Of a stretch of 64,000 nucleotides of DNA, positions 41,618-49,797 are shown one piece after another. Each line of letters starts with the position of its first letter. The stretch's first letter is position 1. This stretch comes from Halosimplex aquaticum (GTDB taxonomy: Archaea > Halobacteriota > Halobacteria > Halobacteriales > Haloarculaceae). The notes below the pieces were generated by a model. It saw only the letters and a program-made list of their open reading frames with translations, did not search any database and was not told where the DNA came from. The position numbers and the translations under genes were made by a program. The DNA is taken from the NCBI RefSeq assembly GCF_028747785.1, contig NZ_CP118158.1, positions 2,914,001 to 2,978,000 of the forward strand, in the 5' to 3' direction.

Positions 41618-43285
41618 CTACATCATGCCGCCCATGCCGCCGCCCATGCCGCCCATGCCGCCGGCGCCGCCGGGACCGCCGGCGCCCTCTTCCTCGCCGC
41701 CCGAGGTCGAGAGGTCGCCGGCAGCGATGATGTCGTCGATCTTCATGACGAGGTTCGCGGCCTCGGAGGCCGAGGAGACGGCCTGCTCCTTGGCGTGGGC
41801 CGGCTCGACGACGCCGGCCTCGAAGGTGTCGACCACGTCGCCGGAGTAGACGTTCAGGCCGGCGTGTTCGTCGCCGTCCTCGTGGGCGGCGCGCAGGTCG
41901 ACGAGGGTGTCGATGGAGTCGAGGCCGGCGTTCTCGGCGAGCACGCGCGGGACGAGCTCCAGGGAGTCGGCGAAGGCCTCGACGGCGAGCTGCTCGCGGC
42001 CCTCGACGGAGTCGGCGTAGTCGCGGACGCGGCCGGCGAGTTCGACCTCGGTGGCGCCGCCGCCCGCGAGGACGCGGCCGTCGGCGACGGTCGAGGCGAC
42101 GACGTCGAGCGCGTCGTTGATGCCGCGCTCGAGCTCGTCGACGACGTGGTCGGTCGAGCCGCGCAGGATGAGGGTCGCGCCGTGGCCGCTGCCCTCGACG
42201 TAGAACATGTCGTCGTCCTCGTCGCGGCGGACGGAGCCGCTGGCGACGTCGTCGGAGGAGACGGAGTCGATGTCGGAGACGATGTTGGTCTCGAGGACCT
42301 CGGAGACGAACTCGATGTCGGACTTCTTGACGCGGCGGACGGCGAGGATGCCCTCCTTGGCGAGGTAGTGCTGGGCCATGTCGTCGATTCCCTTCTGGCA
42401 GAAGACGACGTTGGCGCCGGCGTCGGCGATGGTCTGGACCATCTCCTGGAGGCGCTGTTCCTCCTGCTCGATGAAGTCCTGGAGCTGGTCGGGGCTATCG
42501 AGGTTGAGCTGGGCGTCCGTCTCGGTCTCCTCGACCTCGATGGGGGTGTCCAGCAGGAGGACCTCGGCGTCCTCGACGGTCGAGGGCATGTCGCTGTGGA
42601 CGGCGTCCTTGTCGATGGTGCCGCCGGTCAGCAGCTCGGAGTCGGAGACCGAGCGGCCGGTCTGGGTCTGGATGTTGAGGAACTGCAGGTCGGGGACGTG
42701 GCTGCCGTCGTCGGCCTCCACGGTGACCGCCTGGATCGCGTCGACGACGAGGCCGACGAGGACGTCCTTGTTGAGCTCGGCGCCCTTGCCGGTCATGGAC
42801 GTCTCGGCGACCTTCTCGAGGATCTCCTCGTCGCTGGGGTCGACGGACGTGGCGATCTCGCCGATCTCCTCTTTGGCCCGCTTGCTCGCGAGGTTGAACC
42901 CGCGGATGATCGACGTGGGGTGGATGTCCTGCTCGAGGAGGTCCTCGGCGTTCTTCAGGAGTTCGCCCGCGATAGCGACGGCCGTGGTCGTCCCGTCGCC
43001 GGCCTCGTCCTCCTGGGCCTCGGCGACCTCGACGATCATCTCGGCCGTCGGGTTGTCGATGTCCATCTCGGTGAGGATGGTCACGCCGTCGTTCGTGACG
43101 GTTACGTCGCCGAGCGAGTCGACGAGCATCTTGTCCATCCCCTTCGGGCCGAGCGTCGAGCGGACCGACTCCGCGACCGCTCGGGCCGCCGAGATGTTGT
43201 GGCTCTGCGCGTCCTTGTCCTTCATCCGCTGGGAGTCCTCGCCCAGAATGATCATGGGCTGACCCTGCATTCGCTGTTGACTCAT
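41618..43285 (-). CDS. Thermosome subunit (group II chaperonin)
   Basis: The 555-residue ATPase folds proteins in a double-ring complex. It begins MSQQRMQGQPMIILGEDSQR and carries NDGVTILTEMDIDNPTAEM and DEAGDGTTTAVAIAG, the nucleotide-binding and catalytic Asp region. The C-terminus ends in a Gly/Met tail (GGMGGMGGGMGGMM) typical of chaperonins. A strong TATA box (CTTTTATATAG) lies close upstream, consistent with heat-regulated thermosome promoters. Whether it is the alpha or beta type cannot be settled here. A hairpin element follows directly. Confidence 0.96.
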   Translation of the reverse strand: MSQQRMQGQPMIILGEDSQRMKDKDAQSHNISAARAVAESVRSTLGPKGMDKMLVDSLGDVTVTNDGVTILTEMDIDNPTAEMIVEVAEAQEDEAGDGTTTAVAIAGELLKNAEDLLEQDIHPTSIIRGFNLASKRAKEEIGEIATSVDPSDEEILEKVAETSMTGKGAELNKDVLVGLVVDAIQAVTVEADDGSHVPDLQFLNIQTQTGRSVSDSELLTGGTIDKDAVHSDMPSTVEDAEVLLLDTPIEVEETETDAQLNLDSPDQLQDFIEQEEQRLQEMVQTIADAGANVVFCQKGIDDMAQHYLAKEGILAVRRVKKSDIEFVSEVLETNIVSDIDSVSSDDVASGSVRRDEDDDMFYVEGSGHGATLILRGSTDHVVDELERGINDALDVVASTVADGRVLAGGGATEVELAGRVRDYADSVEGREQLAVEAFADSLELVPRVLAENAGLDSIDTLVDLRAAHEDGDEHAGLNVYSGDVVDTFEAGVVEPAHAKEQAVSSASEAANLVMKIDDIIAAGDLSTSGGEEEGAGGPGGAGGMGGMGGGMGGMM

Positions 43286-43309
43286 ATTCGTACGGAAGTA
43301 TGAATGTGC

Positions 43310-43320
43310 TTCTATATAAA
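43310..43320 (-). promoter_or_regulatory. TATA box of the thermosome gene
   Basis: The minus-strand sequence TTTTATATAGA is the strongest TATA box in the window, centred about 30 nt before the chaperonin ATG at 43285. The expected transcript would start within a few bases of the ATG. Known haloarchaeal thermosome genes are heat-inducible; no specific heat-shock operator can be assigned from sequence alone. Confidence 0.75.
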
Positions 43321-43512
43321 AGTGGGTGTTCGAGGCCGACGGGGGCGTCTGCCGTAGCTGCCGTGTATTCCCGGATAACCGGCATATCGCGTCCGCTACC
43401 CGGTTCGAGTGTGCTACCTGTTACCAACGTGTGCGGCTGGTTGTCACTGGGGTTTATACGTGCCTGCCGGATGTGAGGAGCGGTTCGGCGGACGATCGCG
43501 GTCCGCCGGTGG

Positions 43513-43905
43513 TCAGTTCGCGGGTTCCTTCCAGTGGACGATGACCACGCCGACGACGAACGCGTCCGTGGTCGTGGCGTCGCGCTCGATCTTGATCGTG
43601 TTGGCGCCTTCGGTGAGGTCGATCCCCGAGAGGGTGTCCATCCAGTGCTGCCAGCCCTCGCTGGGCGGGATGTCGAAGCCCGACAGCGAGGCGCCGTTGA
43701 CCAGTATCTCGTGGCCGTACTCCTCGACGTCGTAGGCCTGCAGTTCGAGGTAGGCGTCGGTGGCGTCGTCCGTCGGGACGGTGAACTCTCTCTCGTCGGT
43801 CTCGTCGCCGACGAACTCCGCCCACGGGACGGCGAGGCTCTCCTCGTTCTGCCCGAGGTGTTGCTGGAACGGGACGAGCGCGTAATTGGGACGGCGGTCT
43901 CCCAT
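43513..43905 (-). CDS. Haloarchaeal beta-sandwich protein, DUF7383-like
   Basis: The 130-residue protein begins MGDRRPNYALVPFQQHLGQN and contains VPTDDATDAYLELQAYDVEE and NTIKIERDATTTDAFVVGVVIVHWK, which read as a jelly-roll-like beta sandwich. It lacks a signal peptide. The box CATATAAGCC about 29 nt upstream supports start 43905. It resembles small conserved haloarchaeal proteins of unknown role. It is divergent from the gene at 44031. Confidence 0.65.
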   Translation of the reverse strand: MGDRRPNYALVPFQQHLGQNEESLAVPWAEFVGDETDEREFTVPTDDATDAYLELQAYDVEEYGHEILVNGASLSGFDIPPSEGWQHWMDTLSGIDLTEGANTIKIERDATTTDAFVVGVVIVHWKEPAN

Positions 43906-44030
43906 ACCGATCCGTGGGTTGCAACTGGCTTATATGTCAGGTCGACCGTCTCGTCCCCCGTCGGACGCTGACCGGTGAACCGAACGTGTTCGTCCACAGG
44001 TCGAGGAACGCGGGGGACGTACGATCGGTC

Positions 44031-45410
44031 ATGAGCGCGATTCCGGGGGAGGTCGACACCGACCAGCAGCCGCCGATGACGGTCCCGCTCCGGCACTTTC
44101 TGGTCGGGCTGGGCCTGCTCGTCACTGGCGGGGCGACGGGCGTGCTCGACGCGGTCGGCGCCCTGTCGGGGCTGTCCGTGCTCGCGCACGTCCACCTCCT
44201 GGTCGCCGGGTGGGTCTGCGTGACGATCATGGGCGCGATGACCCAGTTCGTCCCGGTGTGGTCGAACGCCCCGCTGCACTCCCGACGCCTGGCGACCGCG
44301 CAGTTGTGGCTCGTGACCGCCGGCGTCGGCGGAATGGCCGCGACGTTCGCGACCGGAACGCTCCCGTGGGTCCACGCCTTCGGCGGCCTCGCACTGCTCG
44401 GGTTCTGGACGTTCGCCTACAACCTCGGTCGCACGCTCCTGCGCGCGCGGCCCTGGGACGTGACCGAGCGCCACTTCGCGCTCGCGCTGGGGTTTTTCGT
44501 CGCCGTGCCGGCGATGGGGTTCGCGCTCGCGATGAACTACGCCGTCCCCTTCCTCGCGGGGTCGCCCGTCGCCCCGCCGCGACTGGCCGCCGCCCACGTG
44601 ACGCTCGCCGTCTTCGGCGCCGTGCTCACGACGGTCCTGGGCGCGCTCTACCAGCTCGCCACGATGTTCACCCAGACCGAGCTACACGGCGTCGACCGGC
44701 ACCTCGGCCGCGTCGAGGAAGTCGGCTACCCCGTCGGCGTCGTCGCGCTCGCCGCCGGCCGACTCCTGGGCTCGGCCCCCGTCGCCCGCGTCGGCGGCCT
44801 CCTCGTCGCCGTCGCGCTCCTGGGGTTCAGCGCCGTTCTCGCCCGCCGACTGGTCGAGACGCAGGTCGCGTGGACGCCGATGCTCTCGCGCTACGCGGTC
44901 GTCGCCGCCGCGATGGCCGCGTGGGCGGTCCTCGCGGCCCGCGTGTGGTTCGTCGATCCCCTCGCTCCGACGGCGCGGTTCGGCGGCGGCCCGCCGCACC
45001 TGCTCGTCTTCGGCGTCGTCGGGTTCGTCGTCCTCGGAACCCTCTACCACGTCGTCCCGTTCATCGTCTGGGTCCACCGCTACAGCGACCTGCTGGGGTA
45101 CGAGCAGGTCCCGATGATCGACGACCTCTACGACGACCGCGTCGCCGCCGCCGACTTCGCCTGCGTCCTCGCCGGTGCCGTCGGCCTCGCCCTCGCCGAT
45201 GCGCTCGGACTCTCGGCCGCGGTCACCGCCGGCGCGGGCGCCCTCGCGACCGTCGGATTCGCGCTCTTCGCCGGCAACATGCTTCTGGTCGTCCGCGAGC
45301 ACAGCCCGCACTCGCTCCGGGGCGTGCTCGTCACCCGGCTCGCCGACGACGGAGCGGCGGCCGAGAGCCCTGGCGAGGACGTGCCGGCCGCCGAAGACGC
45401 CGTTCGATGA
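44031..45410 (+). CDS. Multi-spanning membrane protein, haem-copper oxidase subunit I-like
   Basis: The 459-residue protein has about twelve helices. Histidine-bearing segments LAHVHLLVAGWVCVTIMGAM, LGALYQLATMFTQTELHG and TLYHVVPFIVWVHRY recall cytochrome oxidase subunit I or NnrS-type haem proteins, but the full set of six haem and copper ligands is not obvious. It has no oxidase partner genes nearby. It could bind haem or sense nitric oxide; function is not settled. The C-terminal 40 residues are an acidic, cytoplasmic-type tail. Confidence 0.62.
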   Translation: MSAIPGEVDTDQQPPMTVPLRHFLVGLGLLVTGGATGVLDAVGALSGLSVLAHVHLLVAGWVCVTIMGAMTQFVPVWSNAPLHSRRLATAQLWLVTAGVGGMAATFATGTLPWVHAFGGLALLGFWTFAYNLGRTLLRARPWDVTERHFALALGFFVAVPAMGFALAMNYAVPFLAGSPVAPPRLAAAHVTLAVFGAVLTTVLGALYQLATMFTQTELHGVDRHLGRVEEVGYPVGVVALAAGRLLGSAPVARVGGLLVAVALLGFSAVLARRLVETQVAWTPMLSRYAVVAAAMAAWAVLAARVWFVDPLAPTARFGGGPPHLLVFGVVGFVVLGTLYHVVPFIVWVHRYSDLLGYEQVPMIDDLYDDRVAAADFACVLAGAVGLALADALGLSAAVTAGAGALATVGFALFAGNMLLVVREHSPHSLRGVLVTRLADDGAAAESPGEDVPAAEDAVR

Positions 45411-45498
45411 CGAGACGCTGGAGCCACCGCCGCGATAGCGCTCTCGGCGGCGCCCCCAGCGAACGCTTATGCCGTTCTGTCCCCTCCGCTCAGAAAAG

Positions 45499-45687
45499 AT
45501 GGGCATCTTCAACAGGCTCGGTCGGGAGGTCGAGCAGTTCAAGCAGACGGCCGTGGAGTCGGCCGAGGAGCGCTACGACTACCGGTGCGAGGAGTGCGAC
45601 GCGCGGTTCACGACGAACCACGACTACTGCCCCGACTGCGGCGCCGAGGCCGTCGTCGAGACGGCGGAGACAGAGAACGAGGAATAA
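45499..45687 (+). CDS. Small zinc-ribbon protein
   Basis: The 62-residue protein begins MGIFNRLGREVEQFKQTAVE, an amphipathic helix, then YRCEECDARFTTNHDYCPDCGAE with two CxxC pairs, and an acidic tail. The CTTATG box about 31 nt upstream supports start 45499 over the in-frame ATG at 45469. It is a typical haloarchaeal zinc-ribbon protein with no assigned role. It converges with the prenyl synthase. Confidence 0.75.
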   Translation: MGIFNRLGREVEQFKQTAVESAEERYDYRCEECDARFTTNHDYCPDCGAEAVVETAETENEE

Positions 45688-45720
45688 CGGGCCCAACGAC
45701 CGGGAGAATCCGACCTCCGG

Positions 45721-46563
45721 TCACCGCTCGCGGACGACGACGAACTCCGCGAGGTCGCGCAGGTAGTCCATCGCCTTCGAGTCGTCGGCGTCGACGGCCG
45801 CGAGCGCGTCCAGCGCGACCTGGGACTGCTCGCGGGCGCGCTCGTTGGCCTCCTCGGGCGTCAGGTCGGCGACCTGGACGAGCGACGGGCGCTCCATCGC
45901 GGCGTCGTGGCCGGTGGGCTTGCCCAGCTCGTCGGCGTCGGCCGTCGTGTCGAGCACGTCGTCGCGCATCTGGAAGGCGACGCCGACCCGCTCGGCGTAC
46001 TTGCCGAAGTTCTCGACGGTGTAGGCGTCGGCCTCCGCCGCGATGGCGCCCAGTTCCGCCGCGGCGCGGAACAGCGCGCCGGTCTTCCGCCGCGCGAGCT
46101 CCATGTACTCGTCCTCGCTGGCGGGCTGAGCGACCAGTTCCGTCGCCTCGCCCTCGCCGAGTTCGACCATCGACTCCGAGACGGCCTGCATCGCGCGCTC
46201 GTTGGCCGAGAAGAGGGCGAAGGCCTCGCCGAGCAGGCCGTCGCTGGCGATGATCGCCGGGCCGTGACCGTACTCGGCCCAGGCGCTCGGCGTCCCGCGG
46301 CGGAGCTCCGAGCGGTCGATGATGTCGTCGACGACCAGCGACGCGCTGTGGACGAGTTCGATCCCAACCGCGAACTCGACCGCCGTGTCGACGTCGCCGC
46401 CCAGCGCCTCGCAGACCAGCACCGTCACCGTCGGTCGCACCCGCTTGCCGCCCGACAGCACGACGTGGCGTACCTCCTCGCCGAGTTCGTCGGGCTCGAC
46501 GCCGTCGAGGACCTCCTCCAGCCGCTCTTCGACCCGTCCCCGACGACTCTCCAGGTACTCCAT
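45721..46563 (-). CDS. Polyprenyl (geranylgeranyl-type) diphosphate synthase
   Basis: The 280-residue enzyme condenses isopentenyl diphosphate units to make the C20 (or longer) chain used for archaeal lipids and quinones. The first Asp-rich motif is DDIID at 79-83 and the second is RDDVLD further on; GGKRVRPTVTVL and KTGALF also fit. The start MEYLESRRGR at 46563 is used because a TATA-like GTACAAG box lies about 29 nt upstream, between the gene and the hairpin element. Chain length cannot be read reliably from the residues before the first motif. Confidence 0.9.
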   Translation of the reverse strand: MEYLESRRGRVEERLEEVLDGVEPDELGEEVRHVVLSGGKRVRPTVTVLVCEALGGDVDTAVEFAVGIELVHSASLVVDDIIDRSELRRGTPSAWAEYGHGPAIIASDGLLGEAFALFSANERAMQAVSESMVELGEGEATELVAQPASEDEYMELARRKTGALFRAAAELGAIAAEADAYTVENFGKYAERVGVAFQMRDDVLDTTADADELGKPTGHDAAMERPSLVQVADLTPEEANERAREQSQVALDALAAVDADDSKAMDYLRDLAEFVVVRER

Positions 46564-46603
46564 CGCCCGACGGTTAGGAACAGTCCCGCTTGTACCTGAC
46601 GAA

Positions 46604-46744
46604 CCATCTTTTTCCCGAGGGGGTTTCCTCGGCGCGCTGCGCGCGCCTGCGGGGAACCCCCTCGGCAAAAACATGGGTGAAAAAGGCCGAACCCTCGCTT
46701 CGCTCGGGTTCGGTGAACCGCACTCACTCCGTTCGCGCGGACGT
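46604..46744 (+). repeat. Three-hairpin intergenic element, copy 6
   Basis: The element begins CCATCTTTTTC, then GAGGGGGTTTCC/GGGGAACCCCCTC arms around GCGCGCTGCGCGCGCC, GGCAAAAACATGGGTG, AAAAAGG, hairpin 2 (CCGAACCC/GGGTTCGG), GTGAACCG, a weaker hairpin 3 and GTTCAG. It exactly fills the gap between the HAD hydrolase stop and the GGPP synthase promoter. On the minus strand it presents T-tracts downstream of the hydrolase gene. Confidence 0.78.
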
Positions 46745-47404
46745 TCAGACCGCGCAGATGTCGTGGAGGTCGTCCAACGAGTCCAGATCCCAGGTGGGCC
46801 ACACGTTGAGGTCCCAGTCGTGGCGGTGGGGCCGGCGGATGAACGCCGAGTCGATGCCGGCGTTCTCGGCGGCCTCGATGTCCGACTCGTTGTCGCCGAC
46901 GTACAGCGCCGACTCCGCGTCCAGATCAGACAGTGCCCGCTCGATGTAGTGCGGATGGGGCTTGCGGAGCGTCAGGCTCTCGATGGTCGCCTCGCGGCCG
47001 TAGGCCGTCTCGAACAGTCCGTCGATCTCGAAGTGCTCCAGCAGGAAGTCGACCGTCTCCTGCTGGTTCGAGCTGACGATCCCCGTCGCCACGTCTAGGT
47101 CTTCCAGCGTGTGGACGTCGTCGTAGGGCGTCTTCCGGCCCGCGCGCGCCTCTTCCTGCTGGGCGCCCGAGACGGTGCTGTCGCGAGCGCGCCAGAACTG
47201 GTCCGGTTCGAAGCCGTACACGTCGCTGACGGCCTGGACCTGCTCGGGGGTCGCGCCGATGGTCATGTCCTCGACGTGATCGGGATCGGGGTCGGTCACG
47301 CCGAACTGCGCAAACGTCTCTTCGGTAGCCTCGCGGAGAACGTCGAAATGCGTCCGGCCGACGAGGACACCGTCGTTGTCGAACACGACGGTATCGTAAG
47401 TCAT
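46745..47404 (-). CDS. HAD-family hydrolase
   Basis: The 219-residue protein starts MTYDTVVFDNDGVLVGR, where DNDGV is the HAD motif I nucleophile region (DxDx[TV]). Motif II lies in GIVSSNQQ, the conserved lysine in RKPHPHYIERAL and motif IV in YVGDNESDIEAA. It belongs to the phosphoglycolate phosphatase-like group. Start 47404 sits about 27 nt below the TATA-like CTTATC box; 47413 is an alternative ATG three codons earlier. Substrate unknown. Confidence 0.85.
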   Translation of the reverse strand: MTYDTVVFDNDGVLVGRTHFDVLREATEETFAQFGVTDPDPDHVEDMTIGATPEQVQAVSDVYGFEPDQFWRARDSTVSGAQQEEARAGRKTPYDDVHTLEDLDVATGIVSSNQQETVDFLLEHFEIDGLFETAYGREATIESLTLRKPHPHYIERALSDLDAESALYVGDNESDIEAAENAGIDSAFIRRPHRHDWDLNVWPTWDLDSLDDLHDICAV

Positions 47405-47440
47405 ACCCGCCATTGTGAACGCGCCGTGATAAGTCTTACA

Positions 47441-47630
47441 CCATCTTTTTCGCTCGGGGGGTCGCCGCAGGCGACCCCCGCCCCCGTCTGCTCACGGCGC
47501 TTCGCGCCGTTCGCATGGTCCGAGGGACCTTCGGCCCCTCGCTAAGCCAAAAACATGGGTGAAAAAGGCCGCTCGCGCCGTCGGCGCGAGCGGTGAACCG
47601 GCGCTTCGGCGCCGGATGCTCAGTACAGCC
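47441..47630 (+). repeat. Three-hairpin intergenic element, copy 7
   Basis: This is the longest copy. CCATCTTTTTC is followed by a composite palindromic region (GGGGGTCGCCGCAGGCGACCC, then GGCGCTTCGCGCC, then GGGACCTTCGGCCCC), GCCAAAAACATGGGTG, AAAAAGG, hairpin 2 (CCGCTCGCGCC/GGCGCGAGCGG), GTGAACCG, hairpin 3 (GGCGCTTCGGCGCC) and GGATGCTCAGTACAG. Its left end lies just behind the HAD gene promoter; its right end is followed by a copy of the second repeat family. Confidence 0.78.
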
Positions 47631-47650
47631 CATAAAGCGACCAATCGCGG

Positions 47651-47830
47651 TGGCGCGCGCTGTCAAGCGTGCCCGAGCAGTGCGAGGGCCGCGAGTCGAA
47701 GCCGTGCGAGGGATGAGGAGCGCAGCGAAGCGAGTACCGCAATCGGCTGGGGAGGCGTGAGGCGCGATGCAGTCGCTGTCCTGGCGGACTGAAAGGGCGA
47801 GCGCGCCGAGGGCTTTCATCGCTTGTTGTC
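47651..47830. repeat. Dispersed repeat, second family, copy B
   Basis: This is the shorter relative of the repeat at 3388-3706. Shared blocks are TGGCGCGCGCTGTC, GCCGTGCGAGGGATGAGGAG, CTGGCGGACTGAAAGGGCGA and GCCGAGGGCTTTCATCGCTT. Here the last two blocks are only a few bases apart, so the GAAAG and CTTTC cores form one compact inverted pair. With copy 7 of the hairpin element it accounts for most of 47405-47955; no gene is supported in that gap. Confidence 0.7.
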
Positions 47831-47955
47831 CCCAGGGGTTGTCTACAATCAACTTCTCTTCACCTCGGATCAACCAGAAACACCCGCTTAACGTGCAGGA
47901 CGAGATGAACGGAAGACTCGACTTGCGAAGTACGAAACAAACGGAACTAGCCGTG

Positions 47956-48909
47956 CTATCCACCGAACTCCTCGGTCAGCGCCGGTACGACCTCGAACAG
48001 GTCGTCGACGATGCCGTAGTCGGCGATGTCGAAGATGGGCGCGTTGGGGTCCTTGTTGATCGCGATGATCGTGTCGGCTCCCTTCATCCCGGCGACGTGC
48101 TGGACCGCACCGGAGATGCCGATTGCGAGGTACACGTCGGGGGTCACGACCTTCCCGCTCTGGCCGACCTGCCGGTTCTTCGGGAGCCAGCCGTTGTCGA
48201 CGACGGGACGCGACGCCGAGACCGTGGCGTCCATCGCCTCCGCGAGGTCGAAGATGATGTCGAGGTTGTCCTCCTCCTCGATACCGCGGCCGACGGAGAC
48301 GAGCACGTCGGCCTCCGAGATGTCCACGTCGCCACCGGCCGCTTCTTCGAAGCCCGTCACGGTCGAGCGGACGGCACTCTCGTCGATACTCACGTCGAAG
48401 GGCTCGACGACGGCGTCGCCGCCGCTGGGCGCGCCGGGCCACTCGGCCGGCCGGACCGTCACCGCCGCGGGTCGGCTCTCGACCTCGATGGTCGTCTCGA
48501 CCTTCGACCCGTACATCTCGCGGGTGACCTCGAGCGCCCCGTCGACGGCCAGATCGACGGCGTCGGTCACCAGCGGGTAGCCCAGGCGCTCGGCGACCGC
48601 CGGCGCGTAGTCCAGCCCGTTGACCGTGTGCGGGAGGAGCAAGTACGCCGGGTCGAGGTCCGTCGCCAGCGCCTCGACGGCCTGGACGTACACGTCGTGG
48701 TTGAACTCCTCGCCGTGGTCGACGGTGTGGACGACGTCGACGCCCTCGCGGTTCAGGTCCTCGCCGAAGCGCTCGACGTCGCCGCTCACGACCGCGACGT
48801 GCAGTTCCGACCCGACCGCGTCTGCGAGTTCGCGACCGGCCGTGATCAGTTGGTGGCTCACGTCGCGTAGCTCCCCGCGGCGGTGCTCCGCGACGGCGAG
48901 GACCGTCAT
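47956..48909 (-). CDS. etfA: Electron transfer flavoprotein alpha subunit
   Basis: The 317-residue FAD-binding subunit carries electrons from acyl-CoA and other dehydrogenases toward the quinone pool. The FAD-binding C-terminal domain shows GQSGKVVTPDVYLAIGISGA, followed by QHVAGMKGADTIIAINKD and NAPIFDIADYGIVDDL. It overlaps the etfB stop by 4 nt (ATGA), forming a two-gene operon with etfB first. No ETF-quinone oxidoreductase (fixC/X type) lies alongside. Confidence 0.95.
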   Translation of the reverse strand: MTVLAVAEHRRGELRDVSHQLITAGRELADAVGSELHVAVVSGDVERFGEDLNREGVDVVHTVDHGEEFNHDVYVQAVEALATDLDPAYLLLPHTVNGLDYAPAVAERLGYPLVTDAVDLAVDGALEVTREMYGSKVETTIEVESRPAAVTVRPAEWPGAPSGGDAVVEPFDVSIDESAVRSTVTGFEEAAGGDVDISEADVLVSVGRGIEEEDNLDIIFDLAEAMDATVSASRPVVDNGWLPKNRQVGQSGKVVTPDVYLAIGISGAVQHVAGMKGADTIIAINKDPNAPIFDIADYGIVDDLFEVVPALTEEFGG

Positions 48910-49697
48910 TGGCCCACCCCCTGGTCGCGGAGCACGCCGGCCAGTTCACCCGCCGTCTCGTCGGAGTCCCCCTCGAAGATAGTCGCCTCGCCCTCGCTCT
49001 CGGGCTCGTAGGTCGCCGTCCACCGGAGCGGGGTCTCAAGTGCTCCCTCGTCGAGCCCGAGATCACCGAGGGACTTCACCTCCAGCGGCTTGTTCTGCGC
49101 CTGGCGGATCCCCCGCAGGCTGGCGTAGCGGGGCTCGTTGATACCCGTCTGGATTGTCAGTACGGCCGGCAACTCGACGTCGGTCAGCTCGTCGACGCCG
49201 CCCTCCAGTTCGCGGTGGACGGAAGCCACGCCCTCGCCCGCGTCGAGGTCGAGCTGATTGACGACCGCGGCCCACTCCATGTCGAGTTTCTCCGCGAGCG
49301 TGACGCCCGTGGCCGCGAAGCTGTCGTCGCCGCTCTGGACGCCCGAGAGGATCAGATCGGGATCTTCCTCGCGGGCGACCGCCGCCAGTAAGTCGGCTTT
49401 GGTCTCCGCGTCGAGCAGGTCCCGCTCGGCGACGGCGTCGTCCCAGACGCGTACGGCGCGGTCCGCGCCCTTCGCCAGCGCCTTCCTGATGGCTTCGTCG
49501 GAGCGTTCGGGGCCGACGGTGACGGTCACGACTTCCACCTCCTCGCCCGCCTCGGCGATCTGGACGGCCTCCTCGACGGCGTAGTCGTCCCACTCGTTGA
49601 GTTCGTAGGTCAGATAGCGCTCGTCGACGCCGAGTCCGTCTATCTCGAACTCGTCGTCGACGACCGCCACGTCCGTGACTGTGACGAGGACTTTCAT
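48906..49697 (-). CDS. etfB: Electron transfer flavoprotein beta subunit
   Basis: The 263-residue subunit pairs with EtfA. It begins MKVLVTVTDVAVVDDEFEID and contains YELNEWDDYAVEEAVQI, DLILSGVQSGDDSFAATGV and the signature-like VELPAVLTIQTGINEPRYAS. A GTTTAAC box centred about 27 nt before the ATG indicates a leaderless transcript. It is transcribed with etfA through a 4-nt overlap. Confidence 0.95.
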   Translation of the reverse strand: MKVLVTVTDVAVVDDEFEIDGLGVDERYLTYELNEWDDYAVEEAVQIAEAGEEVEVVTVTVGPERSDEAIRKALAKGADRAVRVWDDAVAERDLLDAETKADLLAAVAREEDPDLILSGVQSGDDSFAATGVTLAEKLDMEWAAVVNQLDLDAGEGVASVHRELEGGVDELTDVELPAVLTIQTGINEPRYASLRGIRQAQNKPLEVKSLGDLGLDEGALETPLRWTATYEPESEGEATIFEGDSDETAGELAGVLRDQGVGQ

Positions 49698-49797
49698 GCA
49701 TCGAACCTTGGCCCGGTCGGCGGTTAAACGTTTCCGAGGATCAGCCCGTTGTTCGGCGTTTTCGCCGTCGAAATCCCCGCTCCGGCCAGTCCGCAGT

